Below, piece by piece: positions 19,026 to 26,520 of a stretch of DNA of 64,000 nt. The position numbers were made by a program, and so were the translations under genes. Under the pieces are notes generated by a model that ran no database searches, had not been told where the DNA came from, and worked only from the letters and a program-made list of their open reading frames with translations. The DNA comes from Flavobacterium sp. I-STPP5a (lineage in GTDB: Bacteria; Bacteroidota; Bacteroidia; Flavobacteriales; Flavobacteriaceae). Each line of letters starts with the position of its first letter. Positions within the stretch are counted from its first letter, which is position 1. The stretch is from NCBI RefSeq assembly GCF_009764685.1, contig NZ_VHLM01000072.1:1-64000 (forward strand). The letters are read 5' to 3'.

Positions 19026-19748
19026 CTATCTCTTTTTCAAGACTCCTATTTCTGACACAAATAACATCGGACCTTCGCTTTGTTTTACCGTAAAATTGTA
19101 TTCGTTATGCATGCTCAAGACTAAGCCGTACTGTTCGTTCATTTGTCTGAATACGTAAAAAGAAAGTATTTTTTGTTCTTTATCATAGTTCCAACTTCCA
19201 ACTTCTGTGGTCATATAATCTTTTGTCTGTTTCGAGAGATAGCCATTGTATCGTTTTAAATCATTACCCAATCTAATGGTGCGAAAATTATCAGCAGTAG
19301 TTAGCGTATAAGACCCTACAAACTGCTCTAATTGTTCCATTCTAGCATCGTAGTAAACACCGGCTTCACAATTTAGATTTAACACTAAATCAGTGTTAAG
19401 GGCTATGTTTTTTAAATTTTCAAACTCAGAAGCATTTACAATTTCTAATACCTTGATGCGCTGTGCGCAACTGTTTGGATTAGTTGTTTCTTGCGTTATG
19501 TCTGTTGCAAAGACCAAAACGGGACTGTTTAATTTCTTGATTTCGGCAATGGCTATTTTAAAACGGAACGCTCTATCCTTCCCAAACGTTATAAATTTTT
19601 TAGGATCAAATTGCTTTCCCTCTTCGGTCCAATAAATTTTACCTGTTTCTGGTAAGCCGTAAGATTCGACTTTTCCAAATAACTCTAAGTTTTGGGAAAA
19701 GCCCATTGATGAAACAATAAGTAGTAAAAGGACAACTATTTTTTTCAT
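19026..19748 (-). CDS. Secreted hypothetical protein
   Basis: A 240-residue protein with a clear signal peptide (MKKIVVLLLLIVSSMGFSQ). The mature part is beta-rich with no recognised domain. A LEQFVGSYTLTTADNF segment near 140 resembles the opening strand of lipocalin-like or META-type barrel proteins, but this is only a suggestion. It probably sits in the periplasm or outer envelope. The neighbouring genes are unrelated. Confidence 0.65.
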   Translation of the reverse strand: MKKIVVLLLLIVSSMGFSQNLELFGKVESYGLPETGKIYWTEEGKQFDPKKFITFGKDRAFRFKIAIAEIKKLNSPVLVFATDITQETTNPNSCAQRIKVLEIVNASEFENLKNIALNTDLVLNLNCEAGVYYDARMEQLEQFVGSYTLTTADNFRTIRLGNDLKRYNGYLSKQTKDYMTTEVGSWNYDKEQKILSFYVFRQMNEQYGLVLSMHNEYNFTVKQSEGPMLFVSEIGVLKKR

Positions 19749-19869
19749 TTTTTTTGGGATTTAGTCGGTATTATATAATGTTGCTTTTTCAGGTACTTGC
19801 GGTACAAACCTACATATTTTTTTAAAAGTACGTGTCGAGCTCCATCTAATCGAGGGAACTTCTTTATTT

Positions 19870-20346
19870 TTACAACACCCTATTCTCCATCTCAGCTTTT
19901 CGATCTAAATTACTACCGATTAACTGCCCAACAGCGATTCCAAAGACCATACCTACTGGTAAACCTATTGCAATTTTCCCTAAAGCAACACCAATAGCTA
20001 CTCCCATTGACATTCCTAATACCATGCCTTGACTGGTATAACTTTTTTTGAATTTACCTTTTGGGATATAATTGTAGTTTTCTTTTACAAAGGTTTGTAA
20101 ATTAGTAATGTCATTCAAATTTTTTGTTTTGTACTGAATTTTTTGATTCGCTGTCTTAGGTTGGATACCATTAATAACCTCTTCTATTTTTGAGCAAAGT
20201 AATTCACTATCAGGAATATGATTGCCTTCAATTTTTGTCAATAAGTTTTTTAAATACTCAAAATTAACAGTAACCTTCTCTTGGGGAGTATAGTTTTCAG
20301 TTTTATCGTTTAAAATCTCTTGCATTTTTTGCGTCCAATTTGTCAT
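19870..20346 (-). CDS. Hypothetical protein with glycine-zipper membrane segment
   Basis: A 158-residue protein. The N-terminal ~105 residues are soluble and helical. The C-terminal third is a hydrophobic Gly-rich stretch with a GMxxGxxxGxxxG pattern (VLGMSMGVAIGVALGKIAIG), then a charged end (SNLDRKAEMENRVL). Glycine-zipper segments favour tight helix packing and pore-like or anchor structures. The function is unknown. Its upstream side abuts the last copy of the cassette-like repeat at 20392-20500, so it may mark the edge of that array. Confidence 0.6.
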   Translation of the reverse strand: MTNWTQKMQEILNDKTENYTPQEKVTVNFEYLKNLLTKIEGNHIPDSELLCSKIEEVINGIQPKTANQKIQYKTKNLNDITNLQTFVKENYNYIPKGKFKKSYTSQGMVLGMSMGVAIGVALGKIAIGLPVGMVFGIAVGQLIGSNLDRKAEMENRVL

Positions 20347-20391
20347 AACTATTTTGGTTTGAAATTATCTGTTTTTAATTGATTGTAATGT

Positions 20392-20500
20392 TGCGGTAGT
20401 GAACACAAATACTATCTCAATATTTTAAAAATAAATCTAATGACCAACACAAACTAAAATTACATTGATCTTTTAACCTTTATCAGGAGCGAGTAGCCTA
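20392..20500 (-). repeat. Cassette-element copy 1 (downstream of GNAT)
   Basis: This is the most diverged of four related ~110-135 bp elements. It keeps the shared core: GTGAACA, then CTCAATATTTTAAAAA, AAATCTAATGAC and ACAAACTAAAA, read on the plus strand. The GC-rich arm is reduced to CAGGAGCGAGTAGC. It lies 26 nt after the GNAT stop codon on the minus strand. Confidence 0.75.
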
Positions 20501-20526
20501 GATTTACGGTAGTTGATTTTTACTTT

Positions 20527-21033
20527 TTATCCAAGAATAAAAACATCCATTCCTAAATATTTAGTTTCGGATAAAATCTTCATCCCGTTCTTTATAGCTA
20601 CGTTTATTGAAGCTGTGTTTTCTTTGTCTATTATTGAAACAAATTGATTTGAAATGTTATTTTCAAGCCCAAATTTTTTTAACTGTGTTGAGATTTCTGT
20701 AGCAAATCCTTTTCCCCAAAACTCTTGTTTTAAGGAATACGATATTTCCATTTCTGCTTTGCCATCAACTTCACGGGGTATAATCCCACTCACCCCAATA
20801 AACTCACCCGAATTTTTCTCAATAGCTGCAAGATGTCCAAGTCCTTGATTTTCGTAGCGCTCTAATTGTTTGGATATCCAGTCAGTTGCTAACGTACTAG
20901 GTGATTTTGACATGTCAATACCAACATACTTTAACATTTGGTTATCTACAAAAAAGCCAGTCCATTTTTCAACGTCTGACATTGTTAACTTTCTTAATAT
21001 TACTCGTTCTGTTTCTTGGTTAAAATACTCCAC
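20527..21033 (-). CDS. GNAT family N-acetyltransferase (RimJ/RimL-like)
   Basis: A 168-residue acetyltransferase. It opens with ETERVILRKLTMSDVEKW, typical of Acetyltransf_3 (RimJ/RimL) proteins. The acetyl-CoA loop lies in EFWGKGFATEISTQLKKFG (about 108-126), and the C-terminal NTASINVAIKNGMKI motif is present. The acceptor is unknown. It is one of four co-directional genes that share a repeat element immediately 3' of the stop, a layout reminiscent of mobile gene cassettes, where GNATs are frequent cargo. Confidence 0.85.
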   Translation of the reverse strand: MEYFNQETERVILRKLTMSDVEKWTGFFVDNQMLKYVGIDMSKSPSTLATDWISKQLERYENQGLGHLAAIEKNSGEFIGVSGIIPREVDGKAEMEISYSLKQEFWGKGFATEISTQLKKFGLENNISNQFVSIIDKENTASINVAIKNGMKILSETKYLGMDVFILG

Positions 21034-21154
21034 TATAATTTATTTGTGTTATTTTGTTTGTTTATTATGCTACTCGTTTTCAATTACTGCTAATTTTCCG
21101 TAGCTAGACCGTGTTTGTGATTAAATGCTGCTCTCTTTTGTACTTTGTCTCAAC

Positions 21155-21286
21155 CTGCGCAAGCTTCGCGCTCATGAACACAGTGGTTATCTCAATATTT
21201 TAAAAACAAATCTAATGACTGGCACCAACTGAAATCCTAGTAATGTATTAGCATTAATCACGAGCGGGACCATCACGCTAGCGGGG
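21155..21286 (-). repeat. Cassette-element copy 2 (downstream of serine hydrolase)
   Basis: Carries the same core (ATGAACACA, CTCAATATTTTAAAAA, AAATCTAATGACTGGCAC) and ends in ATCACGAGCGGGACCATCACGCTAGCGGGG across the GC-rich arm (positions 21258-21286). It starts 14 nt past the serine hydrolase stop on the minus strand. Confidence 0.85.
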
Positions 21287-21300
21287 GTAGTAGAGGTTTC

Positions 21301-22698
21301 TTATTCAATTTTCATTGCCTCATTTTTTACACCTTGTTCAGGTTGAGTGACTATATATTTTGTTACTTTCTCATTTTCAAAAATAAACTCGTATCTAACT
21401 TCAGGACTAAACCCAATTATCCTAAATAGTGTTTTGTTAATAGGTTCTAACTCAAATTTCTCTTCTTCACTCATTGGAATATATAACTTTCCATTTTCAT
21501 GTAAGATTTTCTTAATAGTTCCTTTTTCCGTTTTATAATCGCCACTTATCATTTTTAGATATTGTTCACTAAAAATTAACGGCTTAATATCATAAAGAAT
21601 ATCTCTGATTTGCTTTGATGGAATTTTTGTATTTTTAGTATCATTATTTTGCAATAAAATTATAGTTTTATCATTATTTACATGTCTTTCAATAAAAGAA
21701 ATATAACCTGGCCAACTTCCACTATGATTGGCAATTTTCCCGAAAGTTTCGTTGTTATCTATCATCCAACCAAAACCATATTCTGTTTTTGTGCCATTAT
21801 TTAGAGTTGCGTCAGTAAAAATTTCAGCTATCCCATTTTTAGATACTAACTGATTAGTATATAAATTTCTATCCCATTTTAATAAATCATTTATTGTTGA
21901 GTTGACTGTGCCATCTCCAACAATTCCGTCTAATGTGTAAACATATAAATCTAATCCTTTTATTTGGTCAGGAAGTTGGTTTGTTTTTAAACTATCAGAA
22001 TAAACATATCCAAAAGCGTAATTTTTAATGTTTTGTGGTTTTAATCTTCTTGTATAAACAAATGTTTTGTTCATTTTTAAAGGTTTAAAAATTTCTGTTT
22101 TTAAAAATTCAGCAAATGATTTGCCACTGATTTTTTCGATAATAGATGCCAAAATTGCATATCCAGTATTACTATATTCCCAATTTTCATTAGGTTCAAA
22201 TAATAAACTTGGTTTGTGTTTTTCAAAAACATCTAAAATATCTTTATTGGTAGCAATTTTAGTTTTGTTATCCCAAGTTTTGTCTATTAATAAACTATCT
22301 AAAATTTTCATATAGTCAGGTAAACCACTGGTGTGGTTTAATAAATTGCGAACTGTAATATTTTTGTAGAATGATAATTGAGGCAAAATATCTCCAATTT
22401 TATCTTCGTATTTTAATTTTCCTTTTTCTTTTAGAATTACAATTGCAAAAGCAGTAAATTGTTTGGAAACCGATGCCAATTCAAAAATTGAATTTTCATT
22501 TAATTTTTCTTTATTAGTTTCGTTCGCTAAACCAAAACTATTTTTATAAATTACTTTTCCTTTTTCTGCGATTAGTACATTTCCATTAAATTCTTTATTC
22601 GAACTTAATTTTTGAAATAAGCTGTCTATTTTCTGAGTTTTTTGAGCCAATAAATCATTAGCAATTAGCACTAGTAACATCAAGAATATTTTTTTCAT
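21301..22698 (-). CDS. Serine hydrolase, beta-lactamase/class C-like
   Basis: A 465-residue exported protein with a signal peptide (about 1-19, ending LLAQ). The penicillin-binding-protein-like domain has the nucleophile motif S76-V-S-K79. It also has the second motif Y-S-N (WEYSNTGYAI, near 180) and a third motif HSGSWPG near 340. A C-terminal ~90-residue beta domain follows, as in many Bacteroidota esterase or D-aminopeptidase-like members. Actual beta-lactam hydrolysis cannot be inferred. It sits inside the cassette-like array, with repeat elements on both sides. Confidence 0.88.
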   Translation of the reverse strand: MKKIFLMLLVLIANDLLAQKTQKIDSLFQKLSSNKEFNGNVLIAEKGKVIYKNSFGLANETNKEKLNENSIFELASVSKQFTAFAIVILKEKGKLKYEDKIGDILPQLSFYKNITVRNLLNHTSGLPDYMKILDSLLIDKTWDNKTKIATNKDILDVFEKHKPSLLFEPNENWEYSNTGYAILASIIEKISGKSFAEFLKTEIFKPLKMNKTFVYTRRLKPQNIKNYAFGYVYSDSLKTNQLPDQIKGLDLYVYTLDGIVGDGTVNSTINDLLKWDRNLYTNQLVSKNGIAEIFTDATLNNGTKTEYGFGWMIDNNETFGKIANHSGSWPGYISFIERHVNNDKTIILLQNNDTKNTKIPSKQIRDILYDIKPLIFSEQYLKMISGDYKTEKGTIKKILHENGKLYIPMSEEEKFELEPINKTLFRIIGFSPEVRYEFIFENEKVTKYIVTQPEQGVKNEAMKIE

Positions 22699-22741
22699 TT
22701 TTCTTTAAATTAAAATTTTTCGTTTTTTTAGGTATTTTTTT

Positions 22742-22916
22742 TGCTAACTTATTTATACGTCAGATAAAATTAAACACAGCTTCAGCTATCGCGAGCGTCA
22801 CGCTGGTGAACATAATTAATATTTCAATATTTAAAAAAAATTAATGAAAGGCATAAACTAAAATCATAGTAATGAGTTGACACCATCACGAGCGGCACGC
22901 TCGTGCTAGCAACGAG
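22742..22916 (-). repeat. Cassette-element copy 3 (downstream of SHOCT gene)
   Basis: This is the most complete copy. The inner GC-rich arms, GCTATCGCGAGCGTCACGCTGGTG at about 22785-22807 and the region at 22885-22911, are inverted repeats matching at about 19 of 24 positions, flanking ~75 bp of AT-rich core. An outer arm TGCTAACTTATTTATACGTC (from 22742) recurs at 24061. The element starts 16 nt past the SHOCT gene stop. Confidence 0.85.
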
Positions 22917-22932
22917 TTGTAAGCACTATAAT

Positions 22933-23337
22933 TTAAGTTAGTATCCTTTTTTTTGCCGCAATAAATTCCTCATCAGTTAGTACGCCGTTCTGTTTAAGTT
23001 CGAAAAGACTTTCTAATTCAGTAATGGTTGCCGCTTTTGGACTATTTTCTTTGCCGTGTTTAAGGATGTTTATTTCAGCTTCTAGTTTCTTTTGTTTATT
23101 ACTTTTTGTTAATAACATGATCAACCCGATTATGAAAATAATCAGTCCAAAAAATCCAGCAAAAATTGCACTAGCTTGAGAAGATTCTAAACTATATCGA
23201 TAATCTTGATCAAGTTCTGTTCGGGCTTGAGATAATAGATTTTTCTTTTCATTATTAATATCTGTTAATGCGGCAGATGTTACTGTAATTATTATAAGTC
23301 CAACAAATTGTATGAGTGTACCAAAAAATTTCTTCAT
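22933..23337 (-). CDS. SHOCT-domain small membrane protein
   Basis: A 134-residue protein from the ATG at 23337 (MKKFFGTLIQFVG). An upstream in-frame start at 23394 would run into the adjacent repeat element. Two transmembrane helices (about 1-22 and 53-76) flank a short polar loop. A coiled region and a C-terminal SHOCT motif (ELESLFELKQNGVLTDEEF) complete it. SHOCT motifs are short, often C-terminal and thought to mediate oligomerisation. Function is unknown. Confidence 0.78.
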   Translation of the reverse strand: MKKFFGTLIQFVGLIIITVTSAALTDINNEKKNLLSQARTELDQDYRYSLESSQASAIFAGFFGLIIFIIGLIMLLTKSNKQKKLEAEINILKHGKENSPKAATITELESLFELKQNGVLTDEEFIAAKKRILT

Positions 23338-23396
23338 TGTGTTGTTTTTATTATGTTTTATAATTTGAGTAATTGGGTTAATTGATCTCCACACTT

Positions 23397-23525
23397 GACG
23401 TGAGCGTCACTCTCGTAAACATAAATATTATTTCAATATTAAAAAAAAATCTAATGACTGCTACAAACTAAAAACATGTTAATCTATTCACCCATCACGA
23501 GCGGGACGCTCGCGCTAGCGGGGAT
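23397..23525 (-). repeat. Cassette-element copy 4 (downstream of 23534 gene)
   Basis: Shared core TTTCAATATTAAAAAA, AATCTAATGACTG and ACAAACTAAAA. Arms are GTGAGCGTCACTCTCGTAAAC at 23400-23420 and CACGAGCGGGACGCTCGCGC at 23497-23516. The element starts about 8 nt after the stop codon of the upstream (minus-strand) gene. Confidence 0.85.
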
Positions 23526-23533
23526 TCCAATAC

Positions 23534-24031
23534 TCACCCATTTGAAGTTTCAATTATTTTTTTCTCCTTTTGAACAATTTGTATAGATTGTACTGAGTTA
23601 TCAATTGGATTATAATTGAACGTAATTCTTATTTGTTCAAAATCATATGAATCCAGTTTTTTCCAACCAATGATAGGTATATTTTCGTCTACACTTCTCG
23701 TTGGCGTACCTGCTTTTTCTCTAATGCCTTCAAATTTATCCGAAAATGAGATGCCAAAAATAAAGTTGTCAAATAAATTAAAAGAGGAAGGATAAATATT
23801 AAAATGTGTAAATATTGGTCGTCCACCCATTATTGGTTTGTCATTGTCAGTTCCCCTTATCATTCGTTCATTTGTGAAGCCAATTTCTAGATTTGACTTC
23901 CTACACACTATGTATAACGTTTGATTGTCGTAGTTTGCAGGGGCAATTAGAATTTTGTCCAAAACGCTTTGTAACTCAGCGTTAGATTTGTAAAAACCAA
24001 AATATTTTGTCAGTTCGTCAATTGATTTCAT
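23534..24031 (-). CDS. Hypothetical protein in cassette-like array
   Basis: A 165-residue soluble protein without a signal peptide or recognised domain. The sequence is rich in aromatic residues and Asn. It is the first gene of a four-gene run in which every gene is followed by a related repeat element. A copy of the element's outer arm lies about 30 nt upstream of its start, at 24061. Confidence 0.6.
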   Translation of the reverse strand: MKSIDELTKYFGFYKSNAELQSVLDKILIAPANYDNQTLYIVCRKSNLEIGFTNERMIRGTDNDKPIMGGRPIFTHFNIYPSSFNLFDNFIFGISFSDKFEGIREKAGTPTRSVDENIPIIGWKKLDSYDFEQIRITFNYNPIDNSVQSIQIVQKEKKIIETSNG

Positions 24032-24060
24032 TATTAAATTCTGTTGTCTTTATACATTGG

Positions 24061-24103
24061 TGCTAACTTGTAAATACGTCTAACAAAATCAAACACTGCT
24101 CCC
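24061..24103 (-). repeat. Outer arm of a cassette element, upstream boundary
   Basis: TGCTAACTTGTAAATACGTC and the following AAAATCAAACACTGCT align with the outer arm of the copy at 22742. The core and GC arms are absent, so this is either a boundary or a decayed copy. Confidence 0.6.
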
Positions 24104-24271
24104 TAAAATTAAATCGCTTGCTTTGATGTTAGCCACATTTATCTGTTTTCAAATATAAGAATAATTGTATTACAAAACGGTAAAGGCGTTTTATTAGTTG
24201 CAAGCTTTTCGTACTTAAAACTCTAATGAAATACTTCTCTTTTTCTGAGGTTGAACTTGAAACGGAGGATT

Positions 24272-24378
24272 TCGCATGAAGGATAGTAGCGGCATCCTTT
24301 ATTTTCTTTCTTTAAGAAAATAAAGATAGAGCGCATAGCCTGACGCAGCTGTAGCCTTGCGGAAGCTGGGACATGCCC
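24272..24378. repeat. Diverged member of the GCGTGAGGG...GACGC repeat family
   Basis: TTCGCATGAAGGATAGTAGC and GCGCATAGCCTGACGCAG match the elements at 43443 and 50708. The centre is replaced by a perfect 12-bp hairpin, CTTTATTTTCTT pairing with AAGAAAATAAAG, at about 24297-24325. It occupies part of the 420 bp gap upstream of the permease. Confidence 0.6.
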
Positions 24379-24452
24379 AAAATAAGCACATCTGAATTTA
24401 GATTTCTAAAAAAAGTATATCTTTAGCCCACAACTAACCAAAAAACCATTTT

Positions 24453-25859
24453 ATGGAAGACCAAAAACCAGATAATTTTAAGAGAGAATTAGGACTACTT
24501 GACGGGACCATGCTTGTGGTGGGCTCTATGATAGGATCGGGGATATTTATTGTAAGCTCGGATATGGTGCGACAACTCGGCTCTGCCGGATGGCTGATTG
24601 CTATGTGGGTGCTTACGGGCGTGATTACCGTGATTGCTGCGGTGAGTTACGGCGAGTTGAGCGCGATGTTCCCTACGGCGGGTGGGCAGTATGTGTATAT
24701 TAAGGAAGCTTACGGTAAACTCATTGGTTTTTTGTACGGATGGAGCTTTTTTGCGGTGATTCAAACCGGTACTATTGCGGCGGTGGGTGTGGCTTTTGCC
24801 AAATTTGCGGCTTACTTATATGCGCCTTTGAGTGATAAAAATATTTTGTGTGAAATAGGTGATTTTAAACTGAACGCAGCTCAAATTGTATCTATTGTGA
24901 CGATTGTGTTGTTGAGTTATGTCAATAGTCGCGGGGTGAAGAATTCTAAGATTTTGCAAACGGTGCTTACGGTGATCAAAGTACTTTCGTTAGCGGGTTT
25001 GATTATTTTTGGTTTTATTGCTGTAGATAGTGCGGTGTGGGATGCGAATTGGGCCAACGCTTGGCAAGCTCAAAGTTTGAATGTGGAAACAGGTGAGTGG
25101 CTGCCTATTGGTGGTATTGCATTGATATCTGGTATTTCGGCGGCTTTTGTGGGATCGCAATTCTCGAGTGTGGCTTGGGAAGGCGTAACTTTTATTGCAG
25201 GCGAAATTAAAAACCCAAAACGCAATGTGGGTTTGAGTTTGTTTCTAGGAACATTATTGGTGAGTGTGATTTATATTGTGGCCAATGTGATGTACTTGGC
25301 TGTGGTGCCTTTGTTTGATATTGCTACGGCCGAATCAGATCGTGTGGCTGTGGTTGCTTCGCAAACTATTTTTGGGTCGGTAGGTACTTTGATTATTGCC
25401 GTGATGATTATGATTTCGACTTTTGCGTGTAACAATGGTTTGATTATGGCTGGTGCTCGCGTGTATTATACGATGGCGCAGGATGGTGTTTTCTTCAAAA
25501 AAGCGGCTTCGTTAAACAAAGCGAGTGTACCAGAATGGTCTATTTGGGCGCAATGTATCTGGGCTTCGGCCTTGTGTTTGACGGGTAAGTATGGTGATTT
25601 ACTTGATTTTGTGGTGATTATTGTACTGGTGTTTTACATCTTGACTATACTAGGGATATTTATTTTACGTAAAAAAATGCCCAATGCAAAGCGTCCGTAT
25701 AAGGCTTTTGGTTATCCGGTATTGCCTGCTTTGTATATCTTGATTTCTTCGGCGATATGCTTGGCGTTATTGTACACAAAACCAACTACCTGTGGTTGGG
25801 GTGTATTGATTATGCTTATTGGTATCCCGATTTACTATTTGACTAAGGCGAAGGAGTAG
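24453..25859 (+). CDS. APC-superfamily amino acid permease
   Basis: A 468-residue inner-membrane transporter with about 12 transmembrane helices. The first helix has the APC signature GSMIGSGIFIVSSDMVRQLG, followed by SYGELSAMFPTAGGQYVYIKE, typical of LAT/APC exchangers. It probably imports or exchanges an amino acid, but the substrate cannot be read from the sequence. GC content in this gene is visibly higher than in its neighbours, with frequent GGG and GCG codons. This could indicate a different origin. It is followed by a repeat-rich spacer rather than a clean terminator. Confidence 0.9.
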   Translation: MEDQKPDNFKRELGLLDGTMLVVGSMIGSGIFIVSSDMVRQLGSAGWLIAMWVLTGVITVIAAVSYGELSAMFPTAGGQYVYIKEAYGKLIGFLYGWSFFAVIQTGTIAAVGVAFAKFAAYLYAPLSDKNILCEIGDFKLNAAQIVSIVTIVLLSYVNSRGVKNSKILQTVLTVIKVLSLAGLIIFGFIAVDSAVWDANWANAWQAQSLNVETGEWLPIGGIALISGISAAFVGSQFSSVAWEGVTFIAGEIKNPKRNVGLSLFLGTLLVSVIYIVANVMYLAVVPLFDIATAESDRVAVVASQTIFGSVGTLIIAVMIMISTFACNNGLIMAGARVYYTMAQDGVFFKKAASLNKASVPEWSIWAQCIWASALCLTGKYGDLLDFVVIIVLVFYILTILGIFILRKKMPNAKRPYKAFGYPVLPALYILISSAICLALLYTKPTTCGWGVLIMLIGIPIYYLTKAKE

Positions 25860-25864
25860 GTTTT

Positions 25865-25957
25865 TTAGTCTCAGTTTGCAGTTTGCAGTTTACAGTCTCA
25901 GTGTTCAGTCTCAATTTTCAGTTTACGGTGTTCAGTTTACGGTGTTCAGTTTTCAGT
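25865..25957. repeat. CAGTyT-type low-complexity tandem repeat
   Basis: About 90 bp made of near-repeats of CAGTTTGCAGTTTACAGTCTCAGTGTTCAG variants, about 7-8 bp per step. It lies directly after the permease stop and leads into the larger repeats. Confidence 0.8.
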
Positions 25958-25959
25958 CT

Positions 25960-26510
25960 CGGAGTTTAGATTGAATATTTCAAAGTTGAAAATCTGCTAA
26001 ATCTGCTAAATCTGCGTGCTAATTCAGCACATAACAAAGCAGTGGCTATTTATATTTAAAACTATTGACTAAAGCTAAAAGTCTTTGTGAAATCTGTGGT
26101 TCAGTCTCAGTTTTTAATCTCGGAGTTTAGATTAAGTATTTTATAGTTGAAAATCTGCTAAATCTGCGAGATCTGCGTGCCAATTCATTACATAAGAAAG
26201 CGTTGGCTACTTTAAATTTAACACTATTGACTAAAGCTAAAAGAATCTGTGAAATCTGTGTTTATTTCAGTCGCAGTCTCAGTATTCAGTCTCGGAGTTT
26301 AGATTGAATATTTTTAAAATTGAAAATCTGCTAAATCTGCTAAATCTGCGTGCCAATTCAGTACCACAACAAAAATCGTAAACAAAAAAATCCGTCTCGT
26401 TGAAGAACTAGACGGATTTTAAATTTTATTCAAGTCGGGAAGTGGCTGCTAACAATTTAAACTATTTACTAAAACTAAAAAAAGAAGAACAACCACCCAC
26501 CACAACTTGT
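25960..26510. repeat. Three ~165 bp direct repeats
   Basis: Three units begin with CGGAGTTTAGATT at 25960, 26121 and 26293 (periods 161 and 172). Each then carries GTTGAAAATCTGCTAAATCTGC or a close variant and a TGCGTGC motif, ending in CTATTGACTAAAGCTAAAAG. The third unit is interrupted by about 55 bp containing the terminator at 26387-26420. The whole 650 bp spacer holds no gene. Confidence 0.85.
26387..26420. terminator. Terminator inside the third repeat unit
   Basis: AAAATCCGTCT pairs perfectly with AGACGGATTTT (12 nt loop). It lies about 100 bp downstream of the GAPDH stop on the minus strand and can act in both directions. Confidence 0.7.
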
Positions 26511-26520
26511 AAACAGTAGG

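Noticed and set aside
20392..24103. A complete integron
   Set aside because: The array resembles cassettes but no integron integrase or attI-like site is visible and the core sites do not match GTTRRRY, so I report it only as cassette-like.
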